Shown in pieces: positions 48,461-59,042 of a DNA stretch of 64,000 nt. Origin of the DNA: Parietaria judaica (Eukaryota > Streptophyta > Magnoliopsida > Rosales > Urticaceae); contig OX940870.1 in the NCBI GenBank assembly GCA_954871525.1, forward strand, positions 31,176,555 to 31,240,554. The letters run 5' to 3'. Each line of letters starts with the position of its first letter. Positions within the stretch are counted from its first letter, which is position 1. The notes below the pieces were generated by a model that was not told the DNA's origin, did no database searches, and was given only the letters and a program-made list of their open reading frames with translations. Made by a program: the position numbers and the translations under genes.

Positions 48461-49369
48461 TGTTGGTCACAAGCTCGGTGACAAGCAAGCTTGACTTTGT
48501 CTGTGAGTCACGGACGCTACACTTGACTCAGCCTATCGGGATTGACTTTCAGTCAACACCCGAGGACAGGAATCAAACCTCACACTCTATATAAGTCTCA
48601 TCGGTGAAGCGGTTATGATCAACCCAGAAATAACAGAATCACAACGACTTAGAGAAAAGAGCCAAACAGATTCTAGAGAGAGAGAGAGACTCTGAGAGGA
48701 TCTTAGAGAGAGAAACCCGTGGAGTGCCAGGAAAGCTCTGAAGAATCACCGGAGAAGAAGGACGCGGTGGAACGCGACGGAGAATCACGACGGAGACGAA
48801 GGCGACGTACAGTGCTTCGAGTTTCTCAGAGGTGGTCATCGCGGCGTCATGGATCTTCTTCAAGGTTGGTGATTCGTCTCTATCTCCGTGGATCGGTTGA
48901 GAAACCCAAGGGAATCGTACGGGGATTGTACGTGGTGGGTTAACCGTAAAGAGAGAGTCTGTACAGTCGGGAATCGACCAAGACGGTGTCGCCGGAGGAG
49001 TGTGACGGAGTTAGCCGTGGGTCAGAGAGGGTCGCCGAAGAGAGACGACGGAGAAGAGACAGAGCAAGGGCCACGACGGGGAGTATCAAAGATTGAGTCT
49101 TGATCAGAATCAGAGAGTCATCGAACTTCAGAAGAGAAGAAGAAGCTGCGATCGACAAGGCGTGTTTAGCTCTTTACGATAAGGGGTATCGTTGTAGAAA
49201 GGGTGTATTTCTGGGGAAAGTACCCATCTTTGAGACTTTTGTACAAACCTTGTGTGTTGTGTATAAATAAAGTAGATTTTTGTCCACTGTTATTAGTTTG
49301 TCATAATTTCGCAACTTTTGCCTTCTTCAAGAAGTGAATCTTGACCGGGTTGTTGGTGAAAACCCAACA
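48461..49369 (+). repeat. 3' LTR of the Gag-only Copia element
   Basis: Runs TGTTGG...CCAACA, 909 bp, collinear with the 5' LTR without indels. About seven substitutions were counted by eye, for example at the second and eighteenth positions and in GATTCTTATCC/GATTTTTGTCC. Confidence 0.95.
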
Positions 49370-49777
49370 ATAACCTTATATAGTAAGTACATGATGTAGA
49401 ATAAATAGTAAAATGAAGCTGATTAATCTATGGGTCATAGGTTTTTGGACCAATAATCCAGTGTTTGAGGAAGAAACATATATAACGCTATATATGTGGT
49501 TGGATTAATTATCTAAATCCATAACGTTGGGTCCACTATATATTTATTGCACATCAATCATTGTCCCGTCTAGAATTTGAACTCTCTCTGGCTTATCACT
49601 CGAAGACACATCTTTGTTTCCCTGCCTTACGTTATAATTGTCCAACGTAGTTATAAGTCTCTCTCAATTATCAACCTCGTCTTCTATTTATTATCACATC
49701 AATAAATTTACGAACAATTGGCCATTATTAAATGTTCGCCGCTGCAACTTGCACTCAAACTCTTATGATATTAAGAA

Positions 49778-50226
49778 GGGATAATAGCGGCATAAGTCCT
49801 CAACTTTTACTCAACTGGGGCGGCATAGCCCCAATCTCATTTAATAGCGGTATAAGTACTAAAAGATGATTTCCGTCCATATTTGACTAACGGAAGTAGT
49901 CAACGTTTGCGTGGTCAGCTTCTCGTCAACGTGGACGCCACGTAATCCGACATGTCACCATACATGTCATCCTCGCGTCATCAAATTTAATGCAAAATTA
50001 ATGGCGATTGCATTAAATTTGATGATTGCGAGGATGACGTGTATGGTGACATGTCGGATTACGTGGCGTCCATGTTGATGAGAAGCTGACCACGCAAATG
50101 TTGGCTACTTCCGTTAGTCAAATATGAACGGAAATCATCTTTTGGTACTTATACCGCTATTAAATGGGGTTGGGGTTATGCTGCCCCAGTTGAGTAAAAG
50201 TTGAGGACTTATGCCGCTATTATCCC
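49778..50226. mobile_element. Mutator-like MITE, 449-bp near-perfect hairpin
   Basis: Begins GGGATAATAGCGGCATAAG and ends with its complement. Two arms of about 215 bp are inverse copies with few mismatches, separated by a short loop near 49998-50012. A perfect 9-bp direct repeat TATTAAGAA flanks it (49769-49777 and 50227-50235). The transcript would be a long double-stranded hairpin. The terminal sequence is shared with the element in OSC1 intron 1. Confidence 0.95.
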
Positions 50227-50239
50227 TATTAAGAATTAT

Positions 50240-51669
50240 CATAATATAGTTATTATCATTTGCAGCAAAAGATATAACTTTACTTGTTTAGAAAATTGTA
50301 ATCATGTATTCATATATATATTTTGCGGAGAAAATATCGACGCGTATTTTTTCATTTCCGTCTATTTTTTTTTATTATAGTCCAATTGGCATGAAAAAGG
50401 TAATGCCATGTCATATCACACATAAAATTAATTAAAAACTACTAATTGAGGAATGTATGAACCTCATTCTATATATTTTTTTATATAAGCTGGGTGAAAA
50501 TTTAAAATCAAATATTAAAAAAACTCACATAGAAAAAAAATTATCATAATAAAGAATCTCAAAGAACAAGGGGCGAATAAATGAAGAAACTCCCCAAAAT
50601 AAGAGTATCAATGCATTATTGACACTGATTTGATAATTATTGACGTGATTTCTCACCTCAACAATCACGAAGAGTTAGTGGATCTTTCAATTTGAATTTG
50701 TGGTATCTGTTTGCCGCATGAATCTTGATTTATCATTGGGATTTGGGAATACTTTCAACATATAAATATATATATATATATATGTATGTATGTATGTATG
50801 TAATTTTTTAAAAAGATGTTTGTCCCAATGCGGGAGTTGACTACGTATCATGTAAGTTATTGATAGTAACAAAACGAAATACAAAGGTGGCATAATAACG
50901 AAAAGAAATACAATGGTTGATTTGCTGGCTTTTCTGCTCGGGGAGAAAAGATTTCAAGAGTGGAGGCTTCAAAATTGTATATTTTTGCGCGTAATGACTT
51001 GGACTTGTATTTACAGGCATATCTTCCTTTTCGGTTCGCCCTTAGTTGAGGAGAAGGTGTTTTTGAATTGACTGTTGATCGCGCTCCCGAACCGTGCGTG
51101 TGAGCTTGACCAACGCTTTTGACTCCGACCCGAAAAGGTTGACTGCTGGATTCACTATTTTTCCATTGGCCTTAAGCCTTTGGGCTTGGGGTCATTGGGC
51201 TTTAGCGTATTTAGTGTGTTCTCGTTGACTTTGGCCTTAGATTATATTCGGGCCTGATAATTAAATAATTATTGGACTCACATTTACTATTAGTCAAATA
51301 AATATTATTATTTATTTAATGTAATTTTGTGGCATTTGGTCCGTTAATTTGTATCTTGGATTTAATTAATGCAACATTTTGTACGACGTATCGTGTATTT
51401 ATTTGAGACGAATTTATCCAATAATGCTGCTATGCAATAAGACCTTTCCTTTTACTCGAGTTTAAACTTGTAAAGCATGCAATTTTTGCATTAAAGTTTA
51501 AAAAATATGCTCCTATCGAGTTTGGTTCTACTTATACTTACACATTTTCATTGCTTAGAAGGAAAAAGACTAACCACGCGCGCTAGCTTGCCAACGGAAA
51601 GTTCAGAGTGGAGAGTGAGATCAACTCGCTCACAGAGTCGCATGCTCTTCTAAGACAACGACATCCTTA
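50240..51669. other. Intergenic region between the hairpin MITE and the second SINE
   Basis: A (TA/TATG)n tract lies at 50765-50800. The block 50930-51280 is less AT-rich (CTTTTGACTCCGACCCG, GGCCTTAAGCC) and may be an old LTR, but its ends were not found. No gene is supported. Confidence 0.4.
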
Positions 51670-51689
51670 TTCGCAACAAAATCATCCAT

Positions 51690-51894
51690 TTTTTTTTAAT
51701 GGGGTGGCGCTATTGGCCAAGGTTACAATGCACTCTCGCATGACTTAGATATATTCAGTGTAAGAACAGGTGGCACTATTGACCAAGTTTACAATAATGT
51801 AAAGGGGGTACTCATTTGAGACTCATGAAGGTTTGAACACATGACATCTTGAATGGAGAAGTGGTGGAGTTACCACTTGGGCAAGCAAGCTTGG
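51690..51894 (-). mobile_element. SINE, copy 2, with perfect 20-bp target duplication
   Basis: The minus-strand head GCCCAAGTGGTAACTCCACC and GTGTTCAAACC resemble tRNA-derived A and B boxes. The 3' end reads CCTTGGCCAATAGCGCCACCCC followed by a short A tail. Perfect 20-bp direct repeats flank it (51670-51689 and 51895-51914). Its 3' end matches the SINE at 30616-30845. The perfect duplication implies a fairly recent insertion. Confidence 0.88.
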
Positions 51895-52441
51895 TTCGCA
51901 ACAAAATCATCCATGATGTAGCGAGTGGAACATTTTTTCAGTTTTTTTTTTATGATATATTTTCTTCGTTCAAAGCCAATAAATTATTTTGTGTGTTTTA
52001 TGATGAACTTTTATTTTTGGGTTTTCAAGCTATGATGTTCGTCTTTATGGATTATATTTTGTCTAGTAGAGTCTTCTTATTTAAAATGAGACGAGCATGG
52101 CTGAAGAATAGTAAAGTAGCACTTTTTCCTTGGTTATATCTCGATCAACAAAATCATACTTAGTCGCGTAAAACTTCATGATCGGAAGTTAATGAAAAAA
52201 CTTATCTAGCGACTTTAAGTCATATTTTTGAAACATGTGACAACTTTTTCCGCAAATTCCAAAATATAAATATTTTGCATTGCCCTCCGATGAAGCTGGA
52301 AGGAACTGATTGCTACCTACTGACTTAGCTCGTAGTACATCAACATTAAATTAATATAAATTTGACAACAATAATAGAAAAAAACAGAGCATTAATGAAG
52401 AGGAGTAGCTAGAAGGTATCGACCCTAATTACTTCTCCACT

Positions 52442-52450
52442 TATAAAAAG
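52442..52450 (+). promoter_or_regulatory. Putative TATA box of OSC2
   Basis: TATAAAAAG lies 52 bp before the ATG, preceded by GAGTAGCTAG (about 52400) and followed by CTGAA, matching the OSC1 promoter core. Confidence 0.7.
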
Positions 52451-52493
52451 CTGAATTCCTCAAAGCTTAAACACCATTAATCTCCGAGCAAGA

Positions 52494-52699
52494 ATGTGGA
52501 AGGTGAAGTACGGAACTGGGGCTGAAGATCCCTACTTGTACAGCACAAACAACTTCTTGGGAAGACAAATATTCGAGTTCGACCCCAACGCCGGAACCGC
52601 CGAGGAGCGAGCAGAAGTAGAGGAAGCTCGCCGGAATTTCTACGCATACCGACACAAGGTCAAGCCCTGCAGCGACGTCATATGGCGTCTCCAGGTACA

Positions 52700-52740
<41 letters not shown>

Positions 52741-55669
52741 CCTTTTTAATGAGTCATGTGCATTATATATATATAATTGAACATTCCTTGTTTATGCATG
52801 TTTACTCGGGGCATAAACAAACGTTAATTCAGTTTGGATAACCGTGTCTACATATTATGATGATTACTATATTATTATAATTAAGTGATACTATGTTTCT
52901 GCAAAATGATCAATTTATGGGTATCTTATTCCATTAAAGAACCACCTGAGAAAAAAAAATGGCGATGAAGAGAAACAAGGCGTTGCAAAAATGGCAACAC
53001 CATAAGGACTTGTTGCATATCTTTTACTAATATCTCTAATTTTTTGGAGAATAACTTCTTTCATGACTTCGGTTCCAAGCAATGATAGAATGAAAGAAAA
53101 TCCCAACCAATCTTTAGCGTATAACCCTCGAGCTTGTGAGCGAGGTCAACTTCCAAATTCGACTCTAGGTCGCGCTTGGCCAGAATCGCAAGCTGAGACT
53201 TGGTATGTCGTTCCAAAGAGAGACCAAAAGTTTGGTACTTTTACCGTTTTAAAGAATCGGTATTATCTAAAATATTGATACTTGTAATGACCAAGAAATT
53301 GATACTTTTAGTGTCGAAATCATTTGGTACTATAGCCGTAACAATTATATATTACTTATATGCATGTGAAGAGAGAAAAAAAATACTTGTGCCGCAAATA
53401 AAAGATGGTACCTTCAGTACTTATGCTATGGATATATGATGTATGTGTTGATTAAGAGCATGACATGTGGCAAAAACTAAAGTCCATTTACGAAAACTTA
53501 ATGTCAGTTGATTTAAGATACTTGGAACATATATCGCCAAAGAAAAAAAAAGAGAAAAAGAACATAAATAAGATATTTGAAAAAGATTCAAAACATGCGG
53601 TGAATAATTCTATAATTATCAAAAGTAAACCCATTAGTTGCCGGTTAATAAGATATAGAGATATTAACTGTATAAGTATCAATTATCTTTAAAAAAATTA
53701 ACAATAAATTTTAAATTTTTTTAACCGGATAAAATACCAATACTTTTATGGTTAGAAAACATATTACTCGCATATGTAGCAATAAGATCTTATAAAAAAT
53801 AGGGATAATCGGCAAAAATGGTCAAAATTAAACAAAGTGTGCAAATAAGTGCTCAAAGTGATTTAATATCGGTATAAGTTTCTAAAATTTGCTAAACCGT
53901 GGCATGTACAAATTCTATCACTCCAACCCTACGCCCGTTAAGCGATTTAACAAAAAATGCATTACAAAGTGCATTATCAAATACGCTAAGATTGCTTGAA
54001 TAACATATCAACACAAAATACGTTAACAAACATTAGAATACACCATAACTTTAACTGGGTTATATATTTTATCAAGTAATCACTTATAGGTGGGCCCTGT
54101 GTCATATACTTGAATAGCTAGTCAAAACTCCAAACTCAAAAAGTATTTGTTGAAGTTTACATCTACACGTCACATGACTTACTGGTTTATTTATTTTATC
54201 AAAATATTTTCTTATTTTTGTATTTTCTAAAATTTGAAGGAAAAAAGTTTTCATTTTAATTTATTCATTTAACACCACAGTACTTTCTCTTCCATCTTAA
54301 ATTCTCACCGACACCCATATTCATTGACCGAATAAATAAATAACAATTTGTGTGTACTTTTAAAATGAAATTTTGTATTAACATGCTACACATAGAAGCA
54401 AATCTTTACTAAACCTTGTTCAACGGAAAAAAAAAAATTCTATATTAATTTGTCAACAATTTGAGACTTATGTCTAAATATTAGCAACAAAAACTACTAA
54501 CAATAGAGCTGCACAAAAACGCTGCACAAAAACGCCGTGAGTCTTGTTCGCGACCCACCGCGACGTCTTCTCCTTGTTCGCGACGCATCGCGATTTTGCG
54601 GCAAAAGTCGCGATCAGTCGCGACGAGCTTCAACCGTCGCGATTTCTGTCCTCCTCGGCCTCTCTCTCCATCTCCGAATATCTCCCTCTCACATACCCTC
54701 TCTCTCTCTCTCACTCTCTCTCATCGCGAACCATCGCGAGCTTGCCGGTCACGATGCATCGCGATTTCCGGCGACCAAGCCGCGACGGGTCGCGACGTCG
54801 CCATGCACGGCTCTACTAACAATAACAAATTGTTGCATTTCTTTGTTAAATAGGCAGGTCTCTCTCTGACACACACACAATTATAATAAAGCTCTGTAAT
54901 GTACCATTAACGTGAGAGAATCGATAATGAAACTTTATAAAAAAAATGATTGAAATACATGATGTTGAATCGGGACTCACAAACTCATACGTACATATAT
55001 ATATATATATATATAAAGGATATATATATATATATATATTTGTGTAATTTTGCTTATATCCATGAGAAAAATGGCAGATGCTAAGGGAAAAAAAGTTCAA
55101 GCAAGTCATTCCCCAAGTAAAAGTGGGAGAGGATGAGGAAATCTCTTACGAAGATGCCGACATAGCGATGCGAAGATCGATAGACTTCTGGTTGGCCCTG
55201 CAGTCACCACAAGGGCATTGGCCTGCAGTGAACGCCGGTGTTATGTTCTTCGTCCCACCATTGGTATGACTGAATTTTCTTAGCGCTATTGAAATTTCAA
55301 TGTAAATTAAACAGAGGCGACTAAAATATTATTCTTATAGGTGTTTTGTATGTATATCTCGAAAACACTAAACACGGTACTCAATGAGCATCACAAGAGA
55401 GAGATGTTGAGGTATATGTATTGCCACCAAAACGACGACGGAGGATGGGGACTCCACATCGAGGGATCGAGCATGATGATGTGCACCGTCCTCAACTACC
55501 TCGCCATGCGCATTCTGGGGGAAGGCCCCGAAGGAGGTCTCAACAACGCATGTGCTAGGGCTCGTCGGTGGATCCTCAATCACGGCGGGGCTATGTGCTC
55601 CAGCTCATGGGGAAAGACTTGGATGGCCGTACGTCTAGTTTCACTCTTCCACACACATATATAGTTATA

Positions 55670-55701
<32 letters not shown>

Positions 55702-58037
55702 GCATTTTGATTAATCACTTACAACTAGTCTTCTAAATTAGATCCTTGGGGTGTACGAGTGGGATGGATGCAACCCAATGCCGCCAGAGTTTTGGTTTTG
55801 CCCTTCAGTGTTTCCTTTTCATCCATGTAAGCAGTGACAGAATTAGGATTTAATTATAATGGAGGACTGGAGGTTGGTTTAAATTTTTTTGGAAACGAGG
55901 GGCTAATTTTTAATTCTTAAAAATGTAGCAGTAAAAAATACCAAAACAGAAACTTAAAGAATCAAAAGGGCAAAAACAGAAAACTTAAGGGGGGTCCAGT
56001 CCCCCTAGTGATACATGTGGTTCCGCCTTTGCATGTAAGTAACTAACTAGATTTTTGTAGATAACAAAAGGGAAACTTGAAGAAATATTCTTTAAAATAC
56101 AACTTCACTGTTTTAAATTCTCGTTTTTACTAAATCTGAATAATTATTCTCCAAACTGTAGTTTACTTCATTTTGGACAAAATACCCTTTTTCTCTACCT
56201 AAGCTGAGAAACTATCAAAGTTAAATCAATATTGCGCAATTGATTTTTAATATTGCCTAATTAATTACATACTTTTTTTTATTTTGCTCTTTAATTGTTT
56301 TTTTTAATATCAGAAACTGTCAAACTATACTCATAAAGATGTCTAACTTTGTGCGAAGAACTGTCTAAAATGACAGTTTCTCAATTCAGATGGAGAAAAT
56401 AGTATTTTTGTTTAAAATGAGATAAAATACCGTTTGGGGAATAATTATTCAGATTTTGTAAAAACGAGAATATAAACGTTGAACTTGTGTTTTGGTGAAT
56501 ATTTTTCCAAGTTTCCTCACCAACATTTATCAATGACAATATATATATATATATATATATATATGTATTTTTATTGCAGCAAAGATCAACTGCTATTGTC
56601 GGGTGACTTACATGCCCATGACATACTTATACGGGAGAAAATTTGTTGGTCAAATCACGCCTCTGATGGAGCAGCTACGAGAAGAGATCTACAGCGAGCC
56701 GTACAAGACGATCAAGTGGAGTCAAATGCGGGACGTGTGCTGTGAGACTGACAACTACTATCCTCAGGGCAGAATGCAGAGGGTGTTGTGGGACGGGTTG
56801 TACTACGTCGCCGAGTCTATCATAAACATGTGGCCTTTCTCGAAGATTAGAGAGAAGGCGTTGGAGAGAACGATTAGTCACGTCCACTACGAAGACGAGC
56901 ACAGCCGATACATCACGATCGGATGCGTAGAGAAGCCGCTCATGATGCTCGCTTGTTGGGTTGAAGATCCCAATGGAGAGGCTTTCAAGAAACACCTCGC
57001 AAGGGTCGTCGATTTTCTTTGGGTAGCAGAGGATGGAATCACTATGCAAGTATGGCTAATCAAAATCAAACATAATCTATCGTGCAATGGAAAAAATAAA
57101 TAAAAAATATTTTTCTATTACATAAATACATGTCGAATTTGTTGGCGTAGAGCTTTGGCAGTCAAACATGGGACTGTAGTTTGGCGGTTCAAGCCCTTTT
57201 TGCAAGCAACATCACTGACGAGATCGCCCCTGTGTTGAGAAAATCGCACGAGTTTTTTAAGGAGTCGCAGGTGAGGGAGGACCTCCCCGACCACTCTCGC
57301 CACTTCCGCCACATCTCGAAAGGAGCGTGGACTTTCTCGGACAGAGATCACGGCTGGCAAGTTTCTGATTGCACTGCCGAAGCTCTAAAAGTGAGTATCT
57401 ACTTTGATCTATGTCGTGCCTGTGAGTAAGAAAAATGATTAATCAAAATGCTATATATATATATATATATATTATATGCGGCAGTGTTGTCTTTTGTTCG
57501 GGATGATGCCTTCAGAGCTCGTAGGTGAGCCAATGCCAACGGACCACATGTATGACTCAGTCAACATCATACTTTCTCTTCAAGTGAGGACCTCTCTCTT
57601 ACGTACTTATGTTGTTTCATCGCATATATGATATATATATATTATATATATATATACTATGATCTTTCTCTCTCTATCAGAGTTCAAATGGAGGTGTACC
57701 TGCATGGGAGAAAACCGGAGCTCCAAAATGGTTGGAAGTATGAGCACCAACTCTATCCCTATTAAACATACTGTATGGAAAGCTTATATGTAAATTTAGT
57801 AGTTAGTACCCCTTTTACATGACCTAACCAACTTAAAAACAAAAATTTCAGTTATTTAACATCTATAAGAGTGGCTTGTAATTAATAAAAAGAATTACAT
57901 TCATCAAGATTCTTTCTCTAGCTCTTTCTTTTTCTAGCTTAACTCTCATCTTACTAGTTATAATATTAATTATATAGTGGCTCAACCCTGTGGAGTTTAT
58001 GGAGGGTGTCGTCATTGAATACGAGTGAGCAAACAAA

Positions 58038-58079
<42 letters not shown>

Positions 58080-59042
58080 CTATGTTTCATGTCACGGTGA
58101 TCGCAGTTACGTAGAATGCACGTCGGCATCAATCCAAGCGCTGAATCTGTTCAAGAAGATTCATCCTACCCACCGCGGGAAGGAGATTGAAGCCTTCATC
58201 ACGAAGGCCGCAAACTACCTGGAAAGTGCACAGATGGCGGACGGGTCTTGGTACGGAAGTTGGGGAATCTGCTTCACGTACGGTACGTGGTTCGCCATCA
58301 AAGGCTTGGAGGCTGCCGGGCGCCACTACTTCAATTGCCACGTTGTTCGTAGAGGCGTCGACTTTTTACTCGCCACGCAGAGAGACGATGGCGGTTGGGC
58401 CGAGAGCTACACTTCTTGCACCAACAAGGTTCCCAATCTCACTACACTACGTTATATTCATATATACATATATATCGTTCTCCCCTTTTTTTTTTCAGGT
58501 TTATACACCGTTGGAAGGAGACCATGCCAATTTGGTTCAAACCTCGTTGGCAATGATGGGTTTAATACACGGAAGACAAGTAATTTTTAGCAGAACATCA
58601 ATCATACATACAGATATAAATATTAGTTTTGTGTTATCTATTATTTTTCTCTACTAACTTATTATTTTTTGTAGGCTGAGAGAGACCCAACTCCTATCCA
58701 CCGTGCAGCCAAACTACTGATAAATTCTCAACTCGAAAATGGAGATTATCCACAGCAGGTATATTGTATTACGTCACCATTAATCTTTCCCAAGGATGAT
58801 GAATTTGTGATCTACCGAGACAATAAACTTGCTCACAACTTTATTATTTGTTAATTATTGGTGATGTTTAATAATAATTCCCATCTCTTAGTCTTCAATA
58901 ATGGTTTATTACTCTCTATTTATAATGGCAGGAAATCATGGGAGTTTTCATGAAGAGTTGCATGTTGCACTATGGTGCATATAGAAATATCTTTCCCATT
59001 TGGGCGCTGTCTGAGTATCGCAACTTGATCCACAACGGTTAA
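52494..59042 (+). CDS. OSC2: oxidosqualene cyclase with INCYCR motif
   Basis: Thirteen exons: 52494-52694, 55078-55263, 55341-55628, 55742-55826, 56580-57049, 57151-57390, 57485-57583, 57681-57737, 57978-58024, 58107-58428, 58499-58579, 58675-58758, 58932-59042. The joined frame gives 756 aa with GT-AG introns and no internal stop. The first 12 exons equal those of OSC1 in length; exon 1 proteins match at 60 of 67 residues. DCTAE (483-487) and the QW repeats ([26 protein letters not shown]) are intact, so epoxide protonation should be possible. The product-controlling motif at 256-261 reads INCYCR instead of MWCYCR/MLCYCR, and the C-terminal HYAAYRN is HYGAYRN. Both changes touch positions expected near the substrate cavity, so a product unlike that of OSC1 is plausible but unproven. 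Introns 1 and 4 carry transposon insertions. Confidence 0.95.
52709..52738. repeat. (TA)n tract in OSC2 intron 1
   Basis: A simple AT dinucleotide run shortly after the exon 1 donor. Others occur at 54995-55040, 55676-55700 and 56540-56564. Confidence 0.8.
53802..53945. repeat. One-armed remnant of the Mutator-like family in OSC2 intron 1
   Basis: GGGATAATCGGCAAAAATGG, then GTGTGCAAATAAGTG, then GATTTAATATCGGTATAAG, then AAACCGTGG parallel the left arm of the element in OSC1 intron 1 in the same order. No right arm or target duplication was found, so this is a decayed or truncated copy. Confidence 0.7.
54505..54814. mobile_element. Short TIR element rich in TCGCGA, OSC2 intron 1
   Basis: Ends are short inverted repeats (AGAGCTGCA at 54505, and TGCACGGCTCT ending at 54814). 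A 9-bp direct repeat ACTAACAAT flanks it (54496-54504 and 54815-54823); hAT with 8 bp plus one chance base is also possible. The interior carries more than ten TCGCGA/CGCGAC motifs on both sides of a (CT)n run at 54700-54722. The ORFs overlapping it are by-products of this composition. Confidence 0.8.
55832..56031. mobile_element. hAT MITE at the OSC2 intron-4 splice donor, 200 bp
   Basis: Begins CAGTGACAGAATTAGGATT and ends GGTTCCGCCTTTG, degenerate versions of a common plant hAT MITE end (CAGTGGCGGAGCCAGG type). The 8-bp direct repeat CATGTAAG flanks it exactly (55824-55831 and 56032-56039). That target site contains the exon 4 end and the GTAAG donor, so the donor is now present twice. Confidence 0.9.
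56068..56516. mobile_element. Fold-back MITE in OSC2 intron 4, about 450 bp
   Basis: The left arm (GGGAAACTTGAAGAAATATTC, then TCTCGTTTTTACTAAATCTG, then AATAATTATTCTCCAAAC) recurs inverted at the right end (about 56395-56516). Arms are about 120 bp. The central part contains TGTCTAA/GACAGTTTCTC motifs reminiscent of the 264-bp array. No certain target duplication was found; CAA on both sides is possible. Confidence 0.8.

Larger units (their letters stand above)
45404..49369 (+). mobile_element. Young Gag-only Copia retrotransposon (TR-GAG-like)
   Basis: It has two LTRs of exactly 909 bp, a perfect 5-bp target duplication ATAAC (45399-45403 and 49370-49374), a primer site after the 5' LTR, a purine tract before the 3' LTR and one intact ORF. 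The interior is only 2,148 bp and lacks integrase, reverse transcriptase and RNase H, with no remnant of them. The LTRs differ at about seven positions by eye, indicating a recent insertion. It must have been mobilised in trans by a related full-length Copia element. Confidence 0.95.
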
